Positions 46,843 to 55,886 of a DNA stretch of 64,000 nucleotides are shown here, in pieces. The notes under the pieces were generated by a model. It ran no database searches. It was not told the DNA's origin and saw nothing but the letters and a program-made list of their open reading frames with translations. Where the stretch lies: NCBI GenBank assembly GCA_002999035.1, contig CP027241.1:1615001-1679000 (forward strand), in the 5' to 3' direction. Position 1 is the first letter of the stretch. Every line of letters begins with the position of its first letter. Source of the stretch: Lachnospiraceae bacterium oral taxon 500. Lineage in GTDB: Bacteria; Bacillota; Clostridia; Lachnospirales; Vallitaleaceae. Position numbers and translations under genes: made by a program.

Positions 46843-47697
46843 ATGGATAATACGGAAAACATCTTCGGGAGAGTATTTGAACGTTTGCAAAAAGATATTT
46901 TAAACGAAAAGAACGGAGATTATGTCAATGAGAATGACGGACTTGTTTATTGTGGAGTATGTCATAGTCCCAAACAGCAAATCAGTAATATAGGTGGAGG
47001 TTTAAGGAAAATACCTAAAAACTGTATTTGCAGAGAAAAAGAATTGGAGAAGGAAAGACAGCATTGGAAAGAACTGGAGCATCAAAGTATCCTGTCGGAT
47101 TTAAGAAAACAGGCATTTGAAGATAAGCTGTTGCAAAATCAAACCTTTGAAGCGGAAGATGGCAGCTTAGAGCATAGAAAAATCGGAGAAAACTATGTGA
47201 AAAAATTTGAAGAAATGGAAAAGGAAAATATAGGCTTACTCCTTACAGGACCTGTGGGAACCGGAAAAACCTATTTGGCATCGGCAATAGCAAATGCCCT
47301 AATTGAAAAAGAAATTTCCGTTAAAATGACCAACTTTGCCACCATTCTAAACGATATGATGAATTTGGACATCAACAAAAATAAGTATATTGAAAAGCTT
47401 AATAAACATAGACTTCTTATCATTGATGATTTCGGAATGGAAAGAGATACCCCTTTTGCCACAGAGCATATCTTTAATATCATTGACAGCAGATACAGAG
47501 CAAATAAACCGATAATTTTGACTACGAATCTTAGTGCAAAGCAGCTTACAAGCCCCAATAATCTAAAAGAACAGAGAATTTATTCAAGGCTTCTTGAAAT
47601 GGCAACACCCATTCTTTTTACAGGAGAAAACAGAAGAATATCAAAGATGAAAGAAAAAGCACGAAAGGTAAACACAATACTCATGGAAAGCAGGTGA
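46843..47697 (+). CDS. DnaC-like helicase loader of ICE2
   Basis: 284 residues. Cys-rich N-terminus (YCGVCHSPKQQ, CICREKE), Walker A GPVGTGKTYLAS, Walker B LLIIDDFGMERD, TTNLSAKQL. Equivalent in layout to the GC-rich loader at 155-1009. ACGGAGG precedes the ATG. Together with RepA it forms the replication module typical of CTn elements. Confidence 0.9.
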   Translation: MDNTENIFGRVFERLQKDILNEKNGDYVNENDGLVYCGVCHSPKQQISNIGGGLRKIPKNCICREKELEKERQHWKELEHQSILSDLRKQAFEDKLLQNQTFEAEDGSLEHRKIGENYVKKFEEMEKENIGLLLTGPVGTGKTYLASAIANALIEKEISVKMTNFATILNDMMNLDINKNKYIEKLNKHRLLIIDDFGMERDTPFATEHIFNIIDSRYRANKPIILTTNLSAKQLTSPNNLKEQRIYSRLLEMATPILFTGENRRISKMKEKARKVNTILMESR

Positions 47698-47701
47698 TAT
47701 A

Positions 47702-48187
47702 TTGATCAATGAAGAAGTTACAAGGCAAGTAATTGCAGTAAAGAAAAAAGCACTTCATCTAACGGCAAGAGAAGTAATAAAACTGATGAAAATGATACTT
47801 AACAAGGCGGAAAAAGAGAAAAACGGATTGAAGGATTTCATCGGCAAGCAAAAGCCAACTACGGTAAAAGATTTAGTAAAAAAGGGAAAAGTTGAAACCT
47901 TAGAGTTAAATGATGTGGACTTAAAGAACTTAAAAAGAGACTTAAATAAAAATGGAGTGAAATTCAGTATTAAAAAAGATTTGACAACAGGAAACAATAT
48001 TATCTTTTTTCAGGCAAAAGATGAAAAGGTAATGGAACAGGCATTTAAAGAAGCAGTAGCAAAATTTGCAGGAAAGAATAAGAAAAGAGAATCTGTAATA
48101 GACAAGCTAAATCACTTTAAAGAGAAAGTGAAAAATACACCTCAAAAAGATAAAATCAAAGAAAAACATAAGGAGCAGAGTTTGTAG
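47702..48187 (+). CDS. PcfB-family (DUF3801) protein
   Basis: 161 residues from a TTG behind AGGTGAT. Contains KKKALHLTAREVIKLMKMIL and a central alpha/beta part ending NGVKFSIKKDL, then a basic tail. PcfB proteins sit beside VirD4 coupling proteins and are relaxosome or adaptor factors in Gram-positive transfer. The coupling protein follows at once. Confidence 0.8.
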   Translation: MINEEVTRQVIAVKKKALHLTAREVIKLMKMILNKAEKEKNGLKDFIGKQKPTTVKDLVKKGKVETLELNDVDLKNLKRDLNKNGVKFSIKKDLTTGNNIIFFQAKDEKVMEQAFKEAVAKFAGKNKKRESVIDKLNHFKEKVKNTPQKDKIKEKHKEQSL

Positions 48188-48193
48188 GAAGGA

Positions 48194-50002
48194 GTGGTAA
48201 AGACGAAGATTGTAAAAGAAATACTAAAAGATATAAAAAATATATTTCACATAAGAGATAAGAAAAAGTTTGTAATTAAAAACTTTCCTTATCTCTTTTT
48301 CTTTTATCTGGCGAATATATTTTCAAGGCATATAAACAGTTATGTAGGTAGTGATTATGTAGATAAGATGATAGTAGCTTTATCTGATATAGGAACACTG
48401 TCTTATCTGCCATCATTTCATATAGATGACTTATTTGCAGGTATTTGTTTTTCAGCAGTTATTTGGCTTATTGTTTATCAAAAAAAGAAAAATGCAAAGA
48501 AATTTCGCCAAGGAGTAGAATACGGTTCGGCAAGATGGGGAGGTCCGAAAGACATCGAACCGTACTTGGATGAAAGGTTTGATAATAATATCTTACTGAC
48601 CAATACGGAACGATTGACTATGAATTCAAGACCGAAAAATCCTAAATTTGCCCGTAATAAAAATGTGCTTGTAGTAGGAGGATCCGGAAGTGGAAAGACC
48701 CGATTTTTCTTAAAACCCAATTTAATGCAAATGCACTCATCCTATGTTGTAACCGATCCGAAAGGCACCGTTCTTGTCGAATGCGGAAAGATGCTTGAGA
48801 AAAACGGATATGATATTAAGGTGCTAAACACCATCAATTTCAAAAAATCCATGCACTACAATCCCTTTGCATATTTAAGGAGTGAGAAAGACATATTAAA
48901 ACTGGTACAGACGATTATGGCAAATACAAAGGGGGAAGGAGAAAAGGCTACGGAGGATTTTTGGAGTAAAGCGGAACGCCTGTATTATACGGCACTTATC
49001 GGATACCTTTACTATGAAGCACCGCAGGAAGAACAAAACTTTGAAAGTCTGCTTGCCTTTATTGATGCAAGTGAAGTCAGGGAAGAAGATGAAAATTTCA
49101 AAAATGCGGTAGACTATATCTTTGATGCACTGGAAAAAGAAAAGCCGAATCATTTTGCAGTCAAACAATATAAAAAGTATAAACTGGCTGCCGGAAAAAC
49201 GGCGAAAAGTATATTGATTAGTTGTGGTGCAAGACTTGCAGCATTTGACATTGAAGAACTTAAAAACCTTATGGAATATGATGAAATGGGCTTGGATACC
49301 ATAGGAGATAAAAAGACAGCCCTTTTTATTATCATATCAGACACTGATGATACCTTTAACTTTGTGGTAGCAATGATGTATACCCAGCTTTTTAATCTTT
49401 TATGTGATAAGGCAGATGATGTATATGGCGGTAGACTCCCTGTTCATGTGAGGTGCCTGCTTGATGAGTTCAGCAACATCGGGCAGATACCCAAGTTTGA
49501 AAAACTCATTGCCACCATTCGTTCCAGAGAAATATCGGCAAGCATTATCTTGCAAGCAAAATCACAACTAAAAGCCATATATAAAGACCATGCCGACACC
49601 ATTCTGGGCAATTGTGATAGTGAGCTGTTTTTAGGAGGAAAGGAAGGAACAACAATAAAGGAACTTTCAGAAAACTTAGGGAAGGAAACCATAGACCTTT
49701 ACAATACAAGTGAAACACGCTCCAATCAAAAATCTTTCGGACTAAACTATCAAAAACTTGGGAAGGAACTCATGAGCAGGGATGAACTGAAAGTAATGGA
49801 CGGTGGAAAGTGCATCTTGGAAATAAGGGGAGCAAGACCTTTTTACTCCGATAAATTTGATATTACCAAGCATAAGAATTACAAACTGCTTTCCGATTAC
49901 AATAAGAAAAATGCCTTTGATATAGAAAAATATCTAAAGAGAAAAGATAAAGTTAAGCTAAAAGAAAATATGCAAGTAACAGTGGTTGATATGGATGTAT
50001 AA
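48194..50002 (+). CDS. VirD4/TraG-like coupling protein
   Basis: 602 residues. Two N-terminal membrane segments (YLFFFYLANIF and FAGICFSAVIWLIVY), VEYGSARWGGPKDIE, Walker A VVGGSGSGKTRFF, Walker B HVRCLLDEFSNIGQIP, and a C-terminal EIRGARPFYSDKFD. It docks the relaxase-DNA complex to the channel. The GTG at 48194 lies within the ribosome-site-like AGGAAGGAGTGG, so the real start may be a nearby non-standard codon such as ATT at 48209. ICE1's equivalent lies outside the window. Confidence 0.92.
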   Translation: MVKTKIVKEILKDIKNIFHIRDKKKFVIKNFPYLFFFYLANIFSRHINSYVGSDYVDKMIVALSDIGTLSYLPSFHIDDLFAGICFSAVIWLIVYQKKKNAKKFRQGVEYGSARWGGPKDIEPYLDERFDNNILLTNTERLTMNSRPKNPKFARNKNVLVVGGSGSGKTRFFLKPNLMQMHSSYVVTDPKGTVLVECGKMLEKNGYDIKVLNTINFKKSMHYNPFAYLRSEKDILKLVQTIMANTKGEGEKATEDFWSKAERLYYTALIGYLYYEAPQEEQNFESLLAFIDASEVREEDENFKNAVDYIFDALEKEKPNHFAVKQYKKYKLAAGKTAKSILISCGARLAAFDIEELKNLMEYDEMGLDTIGDKKTALFIIISDTDDTFNFVVAMMYTQLFNLLCDKADDVYGGRLPVHVRCLLDEFSNIGQIPKFEKLIATIRSREISASIILQAKSQLKAIYKDHADTILGNCDSELFLGGKEGTTIKELSENLGKETIDLYNTSETRSNQKSFGLNYQKLGKELMSRDELKVMDGGKCILEIRGARPFYSDKFDITKHKNYKLLSDYNKKNAFDIEKYLKRKDKVKLKENMQVTVVDMDV

Positions 50003-50014
50003 GAATTTAAGGCG

Positions 50015-50039
50015 ACCTTTGTTCAAAATGAGCAGAAGT
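50015..50039. repeat. 25-bp palindrome, copy A
   Basis: ACCTTTGTTCA-AAA-TGAGCAGAAGT, 12 bp after the coupling-protein stop. One of four related imperfect palindromes in ICE2 (others at 50161, 51308 and 52878). Three mismatches between arms. Confidence 0.8.
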
Positions 50040-50133
50040 GCCTATCGAATTAAACTTTGTAAAGGAATATTAAAAAATGACTGAGCCTAAAAAATAGAAA
50101 GATGAATTGAAAAAATAAAGGAGAAATAATTCA

Positions 50134-50187
50134 ATGAAAGAAAAAGGAAGAAGCCCGCCAACTTTTGTTCATAATGAACAGAAGTAA
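50134..50187 (+). CDS. Possible 17-residue peptide containing palindrome copy B
   Basis: AAAGGAG then ATG, reading MKEKGRSPPTFVHNEQK. The last eight codons are the palindrome itself. It has a passable ribosome site, but no homology is recognised; it could be chance. The remainder of the gap from 50003 to 50248 holds palindromes A and B and no other gene. Confidence 0.25.
   Translation: MKEKGRSPPTFVHNEQK
50161..50185. repeat. 25-bp palindrome, copy B
   Basis: ACTTTTGTTCA-TAA-TGAACAGAAGT, arms differing at a single position. The most symmetrical copy. Located between the coupling protein and methyltransferase genes. Confidence 0.85.
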
Positions 50188-50248
50188 GACGGATAAAAAT
50201 ATGAAGTAAATATAGGAAATTATAAAAATAGAAAAGAGGTGATGTAAG

Positions 50249-51328
50249 GTAAAAGAAATAACACTTGGAAGCTTATTTGACGGAATCGGAGTATTTCCTT
50301 TAGCGGCAAGAAAAGTAGGGATAAAGACAGTATGGGCAAGCGAAATTGATAAAAATGCAATCTCTATATCAAAGAGGCATTTTCCTGATGTAGAGCATTT
50401 AGGGGACATCACAAAATTAAAGGCAAGAGATATAAAGCCGGTGGATATTATTACATTCGGCTCTCCTTGTCAAAATTTTTCAAAAGCAGGAGATTTAACA
50501 GGACTTAGTGGAGAAAAATCATCTCTTTTTTATCATGCAATAAGAATTATTAAAGAGATGAGGAGGTTTACAAATGGCAAGTATCCAACTTTCGCTATTT
50601 GGGAGAACGTCATGGGAGCTTTTGTATCAGGAAATAGGTTGGATTTTAGAGCCGTCCTCGAATCCTTCAGCAGCACCTGCCTTCCAATGCCTGAGTCTAA
50701 ATGGGCAAATGCAGGAGTGGTGCGAGGGAGGGAATTTGAACTTTCTTGGAGAGTCTTGGATGCCCAATATTTCGGAGAGCCTAAGCTCCTTCAAAGAAGA
50801 AAGAGAATATTTATTGTCTGTGATTTTGGAGGATTCCGTTCCCACAAAATACTATATAAGCCCGAAAACCTGTTCAAAAATTCTAAGATTATCAGAAAAC
50901 TCGAAGATAAGAATACCCGATCCAATCGAAGGTATTCTGATAAAGCAGGGAGGCAAATACCAAACGTCAGACCCTTTCAAGATAGAAAAATGCGAGGAGG
51001 AGCAAAAAGAAAAAATAAAACCCTTTTTAGAAACAGCTTCGTGAAGCCAAATGAACCTTTTCCAACCCTATTAGCATCCAATCCTACAATGTTTGCGTAC
51101 TGGAAAAATGGAAAAGAAGAGGAGGGATTTATCAGGTATTTAACACCGGTAGAATGCGAAAGGCTGATGGGACTGCCGGATAACTACACAAAGTACGGAG
51201 CGGATGGGAATATCATACTTGACAGTGCAAGGTATAAGGCACTGGGAAATGCGATAGCACTGCCCTGTGTAGAGTATATTATGGCAGGAATAAAAGAAGA
51301 ATTTCTAACCTCTGCTCAAAATGAATAG
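50249..51328 (+). CDS. C5-cytosine DNA methyltransferase
   Basis: About 359 residues with all main motifs: I (FDGIGVFPLAARKVG), IV with catalytic Cys74 (GSPCQNFS), VI (WENVMGAF), VIII (QRRKRIFIV) and IX-X (LTPVECERLMGLPDNY, YKALGNAIALPC). The conserved motif I begins before any ATG, GTG or TTG: after the in-frame stop at 50240 only GTA (50249) and ATA (50258) are possible near AGAGGTGATG. The first standard start (50441) would delete motif I. So it uses a non-standard start or has a damaged one. It probably protects the element from restriction. The stop lies inside palindrome C. Confidence 0.82.
   Translation, partial: VKEITLGSLFDGIGVFPLAARKVGIKTVWASEIDKNAISISKRHFPDVEHLGDITKLKARDIKPVDIITFGSPCQNFSKAGDLTGLSGEKSSLFYHAIRIIKEMRRFTNGKYPTFAIWENVMGAFVSGNRLDFRAVLESFSSTCLPMPESKWANAGVVRGREFELSWRVLDAQYFGEPKLLQRRKRIFIVCDFGGFRSHKILYKPENLFKNSKIIRKLEDKNTRSNRRYSDKAGRQIPNVRPFQDRKMRGGAKRKNKTLFRNSFVKPNEPFPTLLASNPTMFAYWKNGKEEEGFIRYLTPVECERLMGLPDNYTKYGADGNIILDSARYKALGNAIALPCVEYIMAGIKEEFLTSAQNE
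50574..51044 (+). CDS. Overprinted gene inside the C5 methyltransferase
   Basis: 156 residues in the +1 frame. AGGAGG (50561-50566) is 7 bp from its ATG. It begins MASIQLSLFGRTSWELL and contains LPTKYYLSP-like KYYISPKTCSKILRLSE and GESWMPNISESLSS. Proteins with SLFG near the start and KYYLSPKACxGILRRA near the end are, from memory, common beside or within phage and ICE methyltransferase genes, so this frame is probably expressed. Its region corresponds to the variable target-recognition part of the methyltransferase. Function unknown. Confidence 0.6.
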   Translation: MASIQLSLFGRTSWELLYQEIGWILEPSSNPSAAPAFQCLSLNGQMQEWCEGGNLNFLGESWMPNISESLSSFKEEREYLLSVILEDSVPTKYYISPKTCSKILRLSENSKIRIPDPIEGILIKQGGKYQTSDPFKIEKCEEEQKEKIKPFLETAS

Positions 51329-51332
51329 AAGT
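51308..51332. repeat. 25-bp palindrome, copy C
   Basis: ACCTCTGCTCA-AAA-TGAATAGAAGT, spanning the methyltransferase stop codon (TAG is part of the right arm). Three mismatches between arms. Confidence 0.75.
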
Positions 51333-51375
51333 TGGAATGAACAAAGGATAAAATTGAATATGAAAAAATATAGAC

Positions 51376-51415
51376 AAGACCATAACAAAGTAAAACGTTG
51401 TGGTCTTTTTTTTAT
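51376..51415 (+). terminator. Rho-independent terminator
   Basis: AAGACCATAAC (51376-51386) pairs with GTTGTGGTCTT (51397-51407), followed by a run of T. Separates the methyltransferase from the ssb-transfer operon. Confidence 0.8.
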
Positions 51416-51447
51416 GGAATCAAAAGAAATGAAAATGGAGGAAAGAG

Positions 51448-51792
51448 ATGCAAAAAGAAATGCTGAATATTAACGGAAACCTGATAGGTGATGTAGAAAT
51501 CAAAACCATTTTAGGAAAAGATGGGGAAGTTTCAGTTGCAAACTTTACACTTTTTAGAAAGATGGGAAAGACAGGAGAAAAAAAGAAAGAATATATCAAC
51601 TGTAATGTCTACGGTGAAAAGACGCAGCTTGTGAAAGACTTTGAAAAAGGCGATTTTATCCATGTCTACGGATATTACAAAGAGGTTCAAAAAGCGGATA
51701 AGACATACAGGAATTTTATTGTAAAGCATGTCAACAAAATTGATAAAGAAATGGAAAATAAAAAAGAACAGGAAGAAAATGAGGAGGAATAA
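51448..51792 (+). CDS. Single-stranded DNA-binding protein
   Basis: 114 residues, an OB fold typical of SSB: LNINGNLIGDVEIKTI, VANFTLFRK, YINCNVYGEK, KGDFIHVYGYYKEV. No acidic tip of the SSB-Ct type, only an acidic tail. TGGAGG precedes the ATG. The first gene of the Maff2-TrbL-PrgI-VirB4 run. Confidence 0.85.
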   Translation: MQKEMLNINGNLIGDVEIKTILGKDGEVSVANFTLFRKMGKTGEKKKEYINCNVYGEKTQLVKDFEKGDFIHVYGYYKEVQKADKTYRNFIVKHVNKIDKEMENKKEQEENEEE

Positions 51793-51795
51793 GTT

Positions 51796-52011
51796 ATGGA
51801 TTTTTTTGTACAGGCGGTAAATATATTAAAGATACTCGTTACGGCAATCGGAGCAGGACTTGGTGCATGGGGAATTGTTAATCTGCTTGAAGGATACGGC
51901 TCGGATAATCCCGGAGCCAAATCACAGGGTATAAAGCAGCTTATGAGCGGTGGAGGAATTGTTTTAATAGGGCTAAAACTTATTCCGCTACTTGCTAATG
52001 TCTTGAAATAA
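51796..52011 (+). CDS. Maff2-family (VirB2-like) membrane protein
   Basis: 71 residues with two hydrophobic helices (ILKILVTAIGAGLGAWGIV and GIVLIGLKLIPLLANVL) around DNPGAKSQGIKQLM. Intact counterpart of the ICE1 remnant at 3007-3099. Size and topology resemble VirB2 pilin-like subunits. Its stop overlaps the trbL ATG (TAATG), and GAGGAGG precedes its own start. Confidence 0.85.
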   Translation: MDFFVQAVNILKILVTAIGAGLGAWGIVNLLEGYGSDNPGAKSQGIKQLMSGGGIVLIGLKLIPLLANVLK

Positions 52012-52874
52012 TGTTTGATTTATTTGAAAAGATACATGAGTTTTTCAAGAATATTATGATTGATATTATTAAAGATAATCTTTCTGCAATGCTTGTAGAT
52101 ATTAACGACAAAGTAGGAACCGTTGCAGGAGAAGTGGGAAAGACCCCGAGTTCTTGGAACTCGGAGGTCTTTGCCTTCATCAAATCAATCAATACCAATG
52201 TTGTTTTGCCCATAGCAGCCATAATTCTAACCGCAATACTTTGTATAGAGTTAATTCAAGTTGTGCTTAGGAAAAATTCCATGCAAGACACGGATACCTT
52301 TGAATTTTTTAAATACATTATCAAAATGTGGATTGCCGTATGGCTTGTTTCTCACGCTTTTGAATTTTCTATGGCAGTCTTTGATGCCTCACAGGTCATG
52401 ATAGGAAAGGCGGCAGGTGTTGTGGGAAGCAGTGCAAATATTACGCCGGGTAATTTTGATGCTATGGTCGATGCCCTAAAAACAAAGGAACTTGGAACAC
52501 TCATCGGGATTGCACTTGAGACGGGATTGGTTAAATTTTCTTTAATGATTCTGTCAGTTTTAATCACTGTAATCCTATATGGAAGAATGATTGAAATATA
52601 TGTCTATTGCTCCATTTGTGCAATACCGTTTGCTACAATGGGAAACAGGGACTGGTCAAGTATCGGAACAAACTATATTAAAAGTCTGTTTGCCCTTGGG
52701 CTTCAGGGATTTTTCATCCTAATCTTTTTTGGAATCTATGCAGTTTTAGTAAAAACCGTAAACTTTACGGATATTCATGCAAGTATTTTACAAGTGCTTG
52801 CATATGGACTGATTCTTGGAGTTATGATGATGAAATCCGGAAGTATCGCAAAGGCAATCTTAAACAGCCATTAG
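52011..52874 (+). CDS. TrbL/VirB6-like conjugation membrane protein of ICE2
   Basis: 287 residues, same length as the ICE1 protein at 3119-3982, with conserved DTDTFEFFKYIIKMW, VSHAFEFSMAVFDASQ, AIPFATMGNRDWSSIGTNYIK. Several membrane helices. Translationally coupled to Maff2. Palindrome D follows four bases after its stop. Confidence 0.87.
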   Translation: MFDLFEKIHEFFKNIMIDIIKDNLSAMLVDINDKVGTVAGEVGKTPSSWNSEVFAFIKSINTNVVLPIAAIILTAILCIELIQVVLRKNSMQDTDTFEFFKYIIKMWIAVWLVSHAFEFSMAVFDASQVMIGKAAGVVGSSANITPGNFDAMVDALKTKELGTLIGIALETGLVKFSLMILSVLITVILYGRMIEIYVYCSICAIPFATMGNRDWSSIGTNYIKSLFALGLQGFFILIFFGIYAVLVKTVNFTDIHASILQVLAYGLILGVMMMKSGSIAKAILNSH

Positions 52875-52877
52875 AAA

Positions 52878-52902
52878 ACTTTTGTTCATAATGAGCAGAA
52901 GT
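52878..52902. repeat. 25-bp palindrome, copy D
   Basis: ACTTTTGTTCA-TAA-TGAGCAGAAGT, between trbL and the next gene. Two mismatches, both compatible with G-U pairing in RNA. Confidence 0.85.
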
Positions 52903-52944
52903 TGATGAAATAATCCAAGCAAAAAAATATACAAGGAGGCAGTT

Positions 52945-53397
52945 ATGAAAAATATCAACAAGAAAACAGGAATATTTTTAGGAGTTGCAACGGTAATCTC
53001 ACTTGCCTTTGCAGTGGCAAGAGTGGCAGGAATGATAAAAGTGAAAAGCAAAAAGCAGGACAGATTTTGCGAATTTGAAGAAGATGATATGGAAACGGAC
53101 GATGATATTCAGTTTTGGAAAGAAGAATATCTTAAAGAGGAAGAAAAACAGCAGGAATTTAGAGAACTGTCAATTACGGCATTAGAGGCTCTTTTCAAAG
53201 AAGTTCTTTTCATTAGTGAAACGGTAAAGAATGTGGAGGAAGAAGTAAAAAAACAAAGCGAATATAAAGGACTGTTAGAAGAATTGGAGAGAGGGAAAGA
53301 GGAAATCATCTCACTTTGGGAGCATTTAGAAGCACTTTCCAATATGAGAGAAGAAAACATAATAGAAAAAGATAGTATAGAAAAAGATAGGAGATAA
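52945..53397 (+). CDS. Membrane-anchored coiled-coil protein, unrecognised
   Basis: 150 residues. One N-terminal helix (TGIFLGVATVISLAFAVARVAG), an acidic patch (FEEDDMETDDD) and a coiled coil (about 65-140). AGGAGG precedes the ATG. Occupies the same place between trbL and prgI as the shorter ICE1 protein at 3999-4262 and may be its diverged counterpart. Function unknown; the family is not recognised. Confidence 0.7.
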   Translation: MKNINKKTGIFLGVATVISLAFAVARVAGMIKVKSKKQDRFCEFEEDDMETDDDIQFWKEEYLKEEEKQQEFRELSITALEALFKEVLFISETVKNVEEEVKKQSEYKGLLEELERGKEEIISLWEHLEALSNMREENIIEKDSIEKDRR

Positions 53398-53400
53398 GCG

Positions 53401-53811
53401 ATGGCATATGTAAAAATACCAAAGGATCTGACAAAAGTAAAAACTAAAGTAGCCCTGAATATGACAAAAAGGCAGCTGATTGGATTTAGCATAGCGGGGC
53501 TTATCGGTTTTCCTGTATATATGCTTTGTAAAAATTATCTGAGTACGGATATTTCTATGATTGTAATGAGTATAGTAGTCTTACCTGTTCTTTTTGCAAC
53601 GCTTTATGAAAAGGACAATTTACCCTTTGAAAAACATTTGGCATATATCTTGAAGTTTCATAACAGTAAAAAGATTAGGCTATACAAAGCAAAAAGTATT
53701 TATCATACCAAGAGAACAAAAAAGCAGGATGCAGGAAGTAAAAATAAGGCAAACGGAAGGAGGAAAAAAATTGAACAAAGACAAAAGAAAAAAACAGGAA
53801 CAACGAATTAA
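53401..53811 (+). CDS. PrgI-family conjugation protein of ICE2
   Basis: 136 residues, starting MAYVKIPKDLTKVKTKVALN with two hydrophobic helices, homologous to the ICE1 protein at 4266. The basic tail overlaps the virB4 start. Partner of VirB4 in the channel. Confidence 0.88.
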   Translation: MAYVKIPKDLTKVKTKVALNMTKRQLIGFSIAGLIGFPVYMLCKNYLSTDISMIVMSIVVLPVLFATLYEKDNLPFEKHLAYILKFHNSKKIRLYKAKSIYHTKRTKKQDAGSKNKANGRRKKIEQRQKKKTGTTN

Positions 53812-55330
53812 AAAAGAAGAGTTGGAGCTTAGGAAAAATAAAAAAGAGTTATCGGAACTTAAAAAATCAGGAAAGAAAAAAATAAAGTCTAAAACAAATG
53901 GGAAATCATCAAGGAAAAACGGGTGGTTTCCTTTTTTTATGAAAGAGGAGAAAAAGGAAACCGTACAAGATACCATTCCCTATAAGCGAATGTTAAAGGA
54001 CGGAATTTGCCAGATTGAAAAGAATAAATTTAATAAAACCATTCGATTTTTGGATATCAACTATCGCTTAATGGAAGAAGCAGATCAAGAAAGTATTTTC
54101 TCGGAATTTTCTTCTTTTCTAAATTTCTTTAATTCCTCTGTGGAAGTGGAATTCAGTTATGTCAACAGTATCGGTGAAAATGACGAAATAAGTAAACTGA
54201 TTGACATTAAAGAAAATATAGATGATTTTAACGAAATTAGAAATGAATACAGACAAATGCTCTTAAACCAAAGCTCTAAAGGAAATAACGGACTGTCCAA
54301 GAGTATGTACCTTACCTTTACCATAGAGGCGGAGGACTTAAAGCAGGCAAAGAGCAGACTTGAGAGAATGGAAATGGATGTGTTAAATAACTTTAAGCAG
54401 ATGGGAGTAAAAGCCTATGTACTTGATGGTGAGGAGCGTTTAAAAGTTATTCATGATATTTTAAATCCCAACGATAAACTTGTTTTTTCCTTTGAAGATT
54501 TAAAATACAGTGGACTGACGACGAAAGAATATATTGTTCCTCCGTCTTTTAATTTTTCCAAACCGACCTATTTTAAAAGTGGAGAAGTCTTTGCTGAAGT
54601 GAATTTCTTACAGCTTTTAGCATCAGATATTAAAGATGAGATGTTATCGGAGTTTTTGGCATTGGAAGAAAATATGGTTGTTACCTTTCATATCAAAGCC
54701 ATTGATCAGATGGAAGCGATTAAAAATGTAAAAAGAAAAATAACGGATTTAGACAAGATGAAGCTTGAGGAAAATAAGAAAGCCATACGTGCAGGCTATG
54801 ATATCGACATCTTGCCGAGCGACCTTGTAACTTATGGGACAGAAGCAAAGAACCTGCTATCAGAACTACAAAATCATGATGAAAAGATGTTTTTGGTAAC
54901 CATTCTCTTTATGAATATGAGTAAAAGTAAGGGGAAACTGGACAATACGGTATTTACCTTAAAATCTATTGCAAACAGACATAATTGCAGTTTGAAAAAC
55001 CTAAATTACAGACAAGAACAGGGACTTGTTGCAAGTTTGCCGCTTGGAATCAATGAAGTGGAGATAGAACGAGGACTTACCACAAGTGCAGCCGCTATCT
55101 TTATACCATTTACAACGGAAGAACTCTTTATCAAGGGAGAAAGTCTATACTATGGTTTAAATGCACTAAGCAGAAATATTATTATGGCAGACCGTAAAAA
55201 GTTAAAAAATCCGAATGGACTTATCTTAGGTACACCGGGTTCCGGTAAATCCTTTGCAGCGAAGAGGGAGATTACCAATGCGTTTTTGATTACCGATGAT
55301 GATATTATCATCGCAGATCCGGAAGCCGAG
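53771..55330 (+). CDS. VirB4-like ATPase of ICE2, exon 1
   Basis: 520 codons from a TTG behind GGAAGGAGG, nested in prgI as in ICE1. It ends with the Walker A region (GTPGSGKSFAAKREI near residue 487) and ADPEAE, homologous to CDPEGE in ICE1 VirB4. Here the group II intron begins with GTGCG. Unspliced, the frame ends seven codons into the intron (VRHEVA, stop), giving an ATPase without Walker B. Splicing to 57646 restores the frame precisely. Confidence 0.9.
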
Positions 55331-55886
55331 GTGCGACACGAAGTTGCATAATGAATTGCTGTAATAAACAGATACTCTATCCATTTGGAGTAATCCTACC
55401 ATAGACCGCTTAACTGGTAACGGTTTCGTTGGTGAGCCTATGGGACAATACAGAAAATCTGACAGCCTAAGTTGGACGTACTGTTAGGATAAGAGTGCTA
55501 TGGTGAACGTAAAGTGATTCATCGTAAGAGTCGTTACAGGGAATAAGTGAAATAAGGCTGATACACTTACACCAAAATGGTGCAGAGGTGGTTGTTGGAA
55601 CTTTCTGCTTCGAACAACAAATGGACAAAAATCCTCTCGGCTCAAAGATGGCACCTAAGGCATTCATAATTATTCATTATGTAGAACGTGGTAAGCCCTA
55701 TATGTTCCTTTTATAACAAAAGGTATGAAACTCGTAAGAGTAACAAAAGACATAGAGGGTAGGGGAAAAGATAAAAAGCGAAAGGTACTGCCGTAATGGC
55801 GGTGCATAGGGGTTCAAAATTTGCCCTGACTCGAAAGAGTGCAGACTTATCTTAGGTATTTTATGACAAGAAATGGAGGTAAACCT

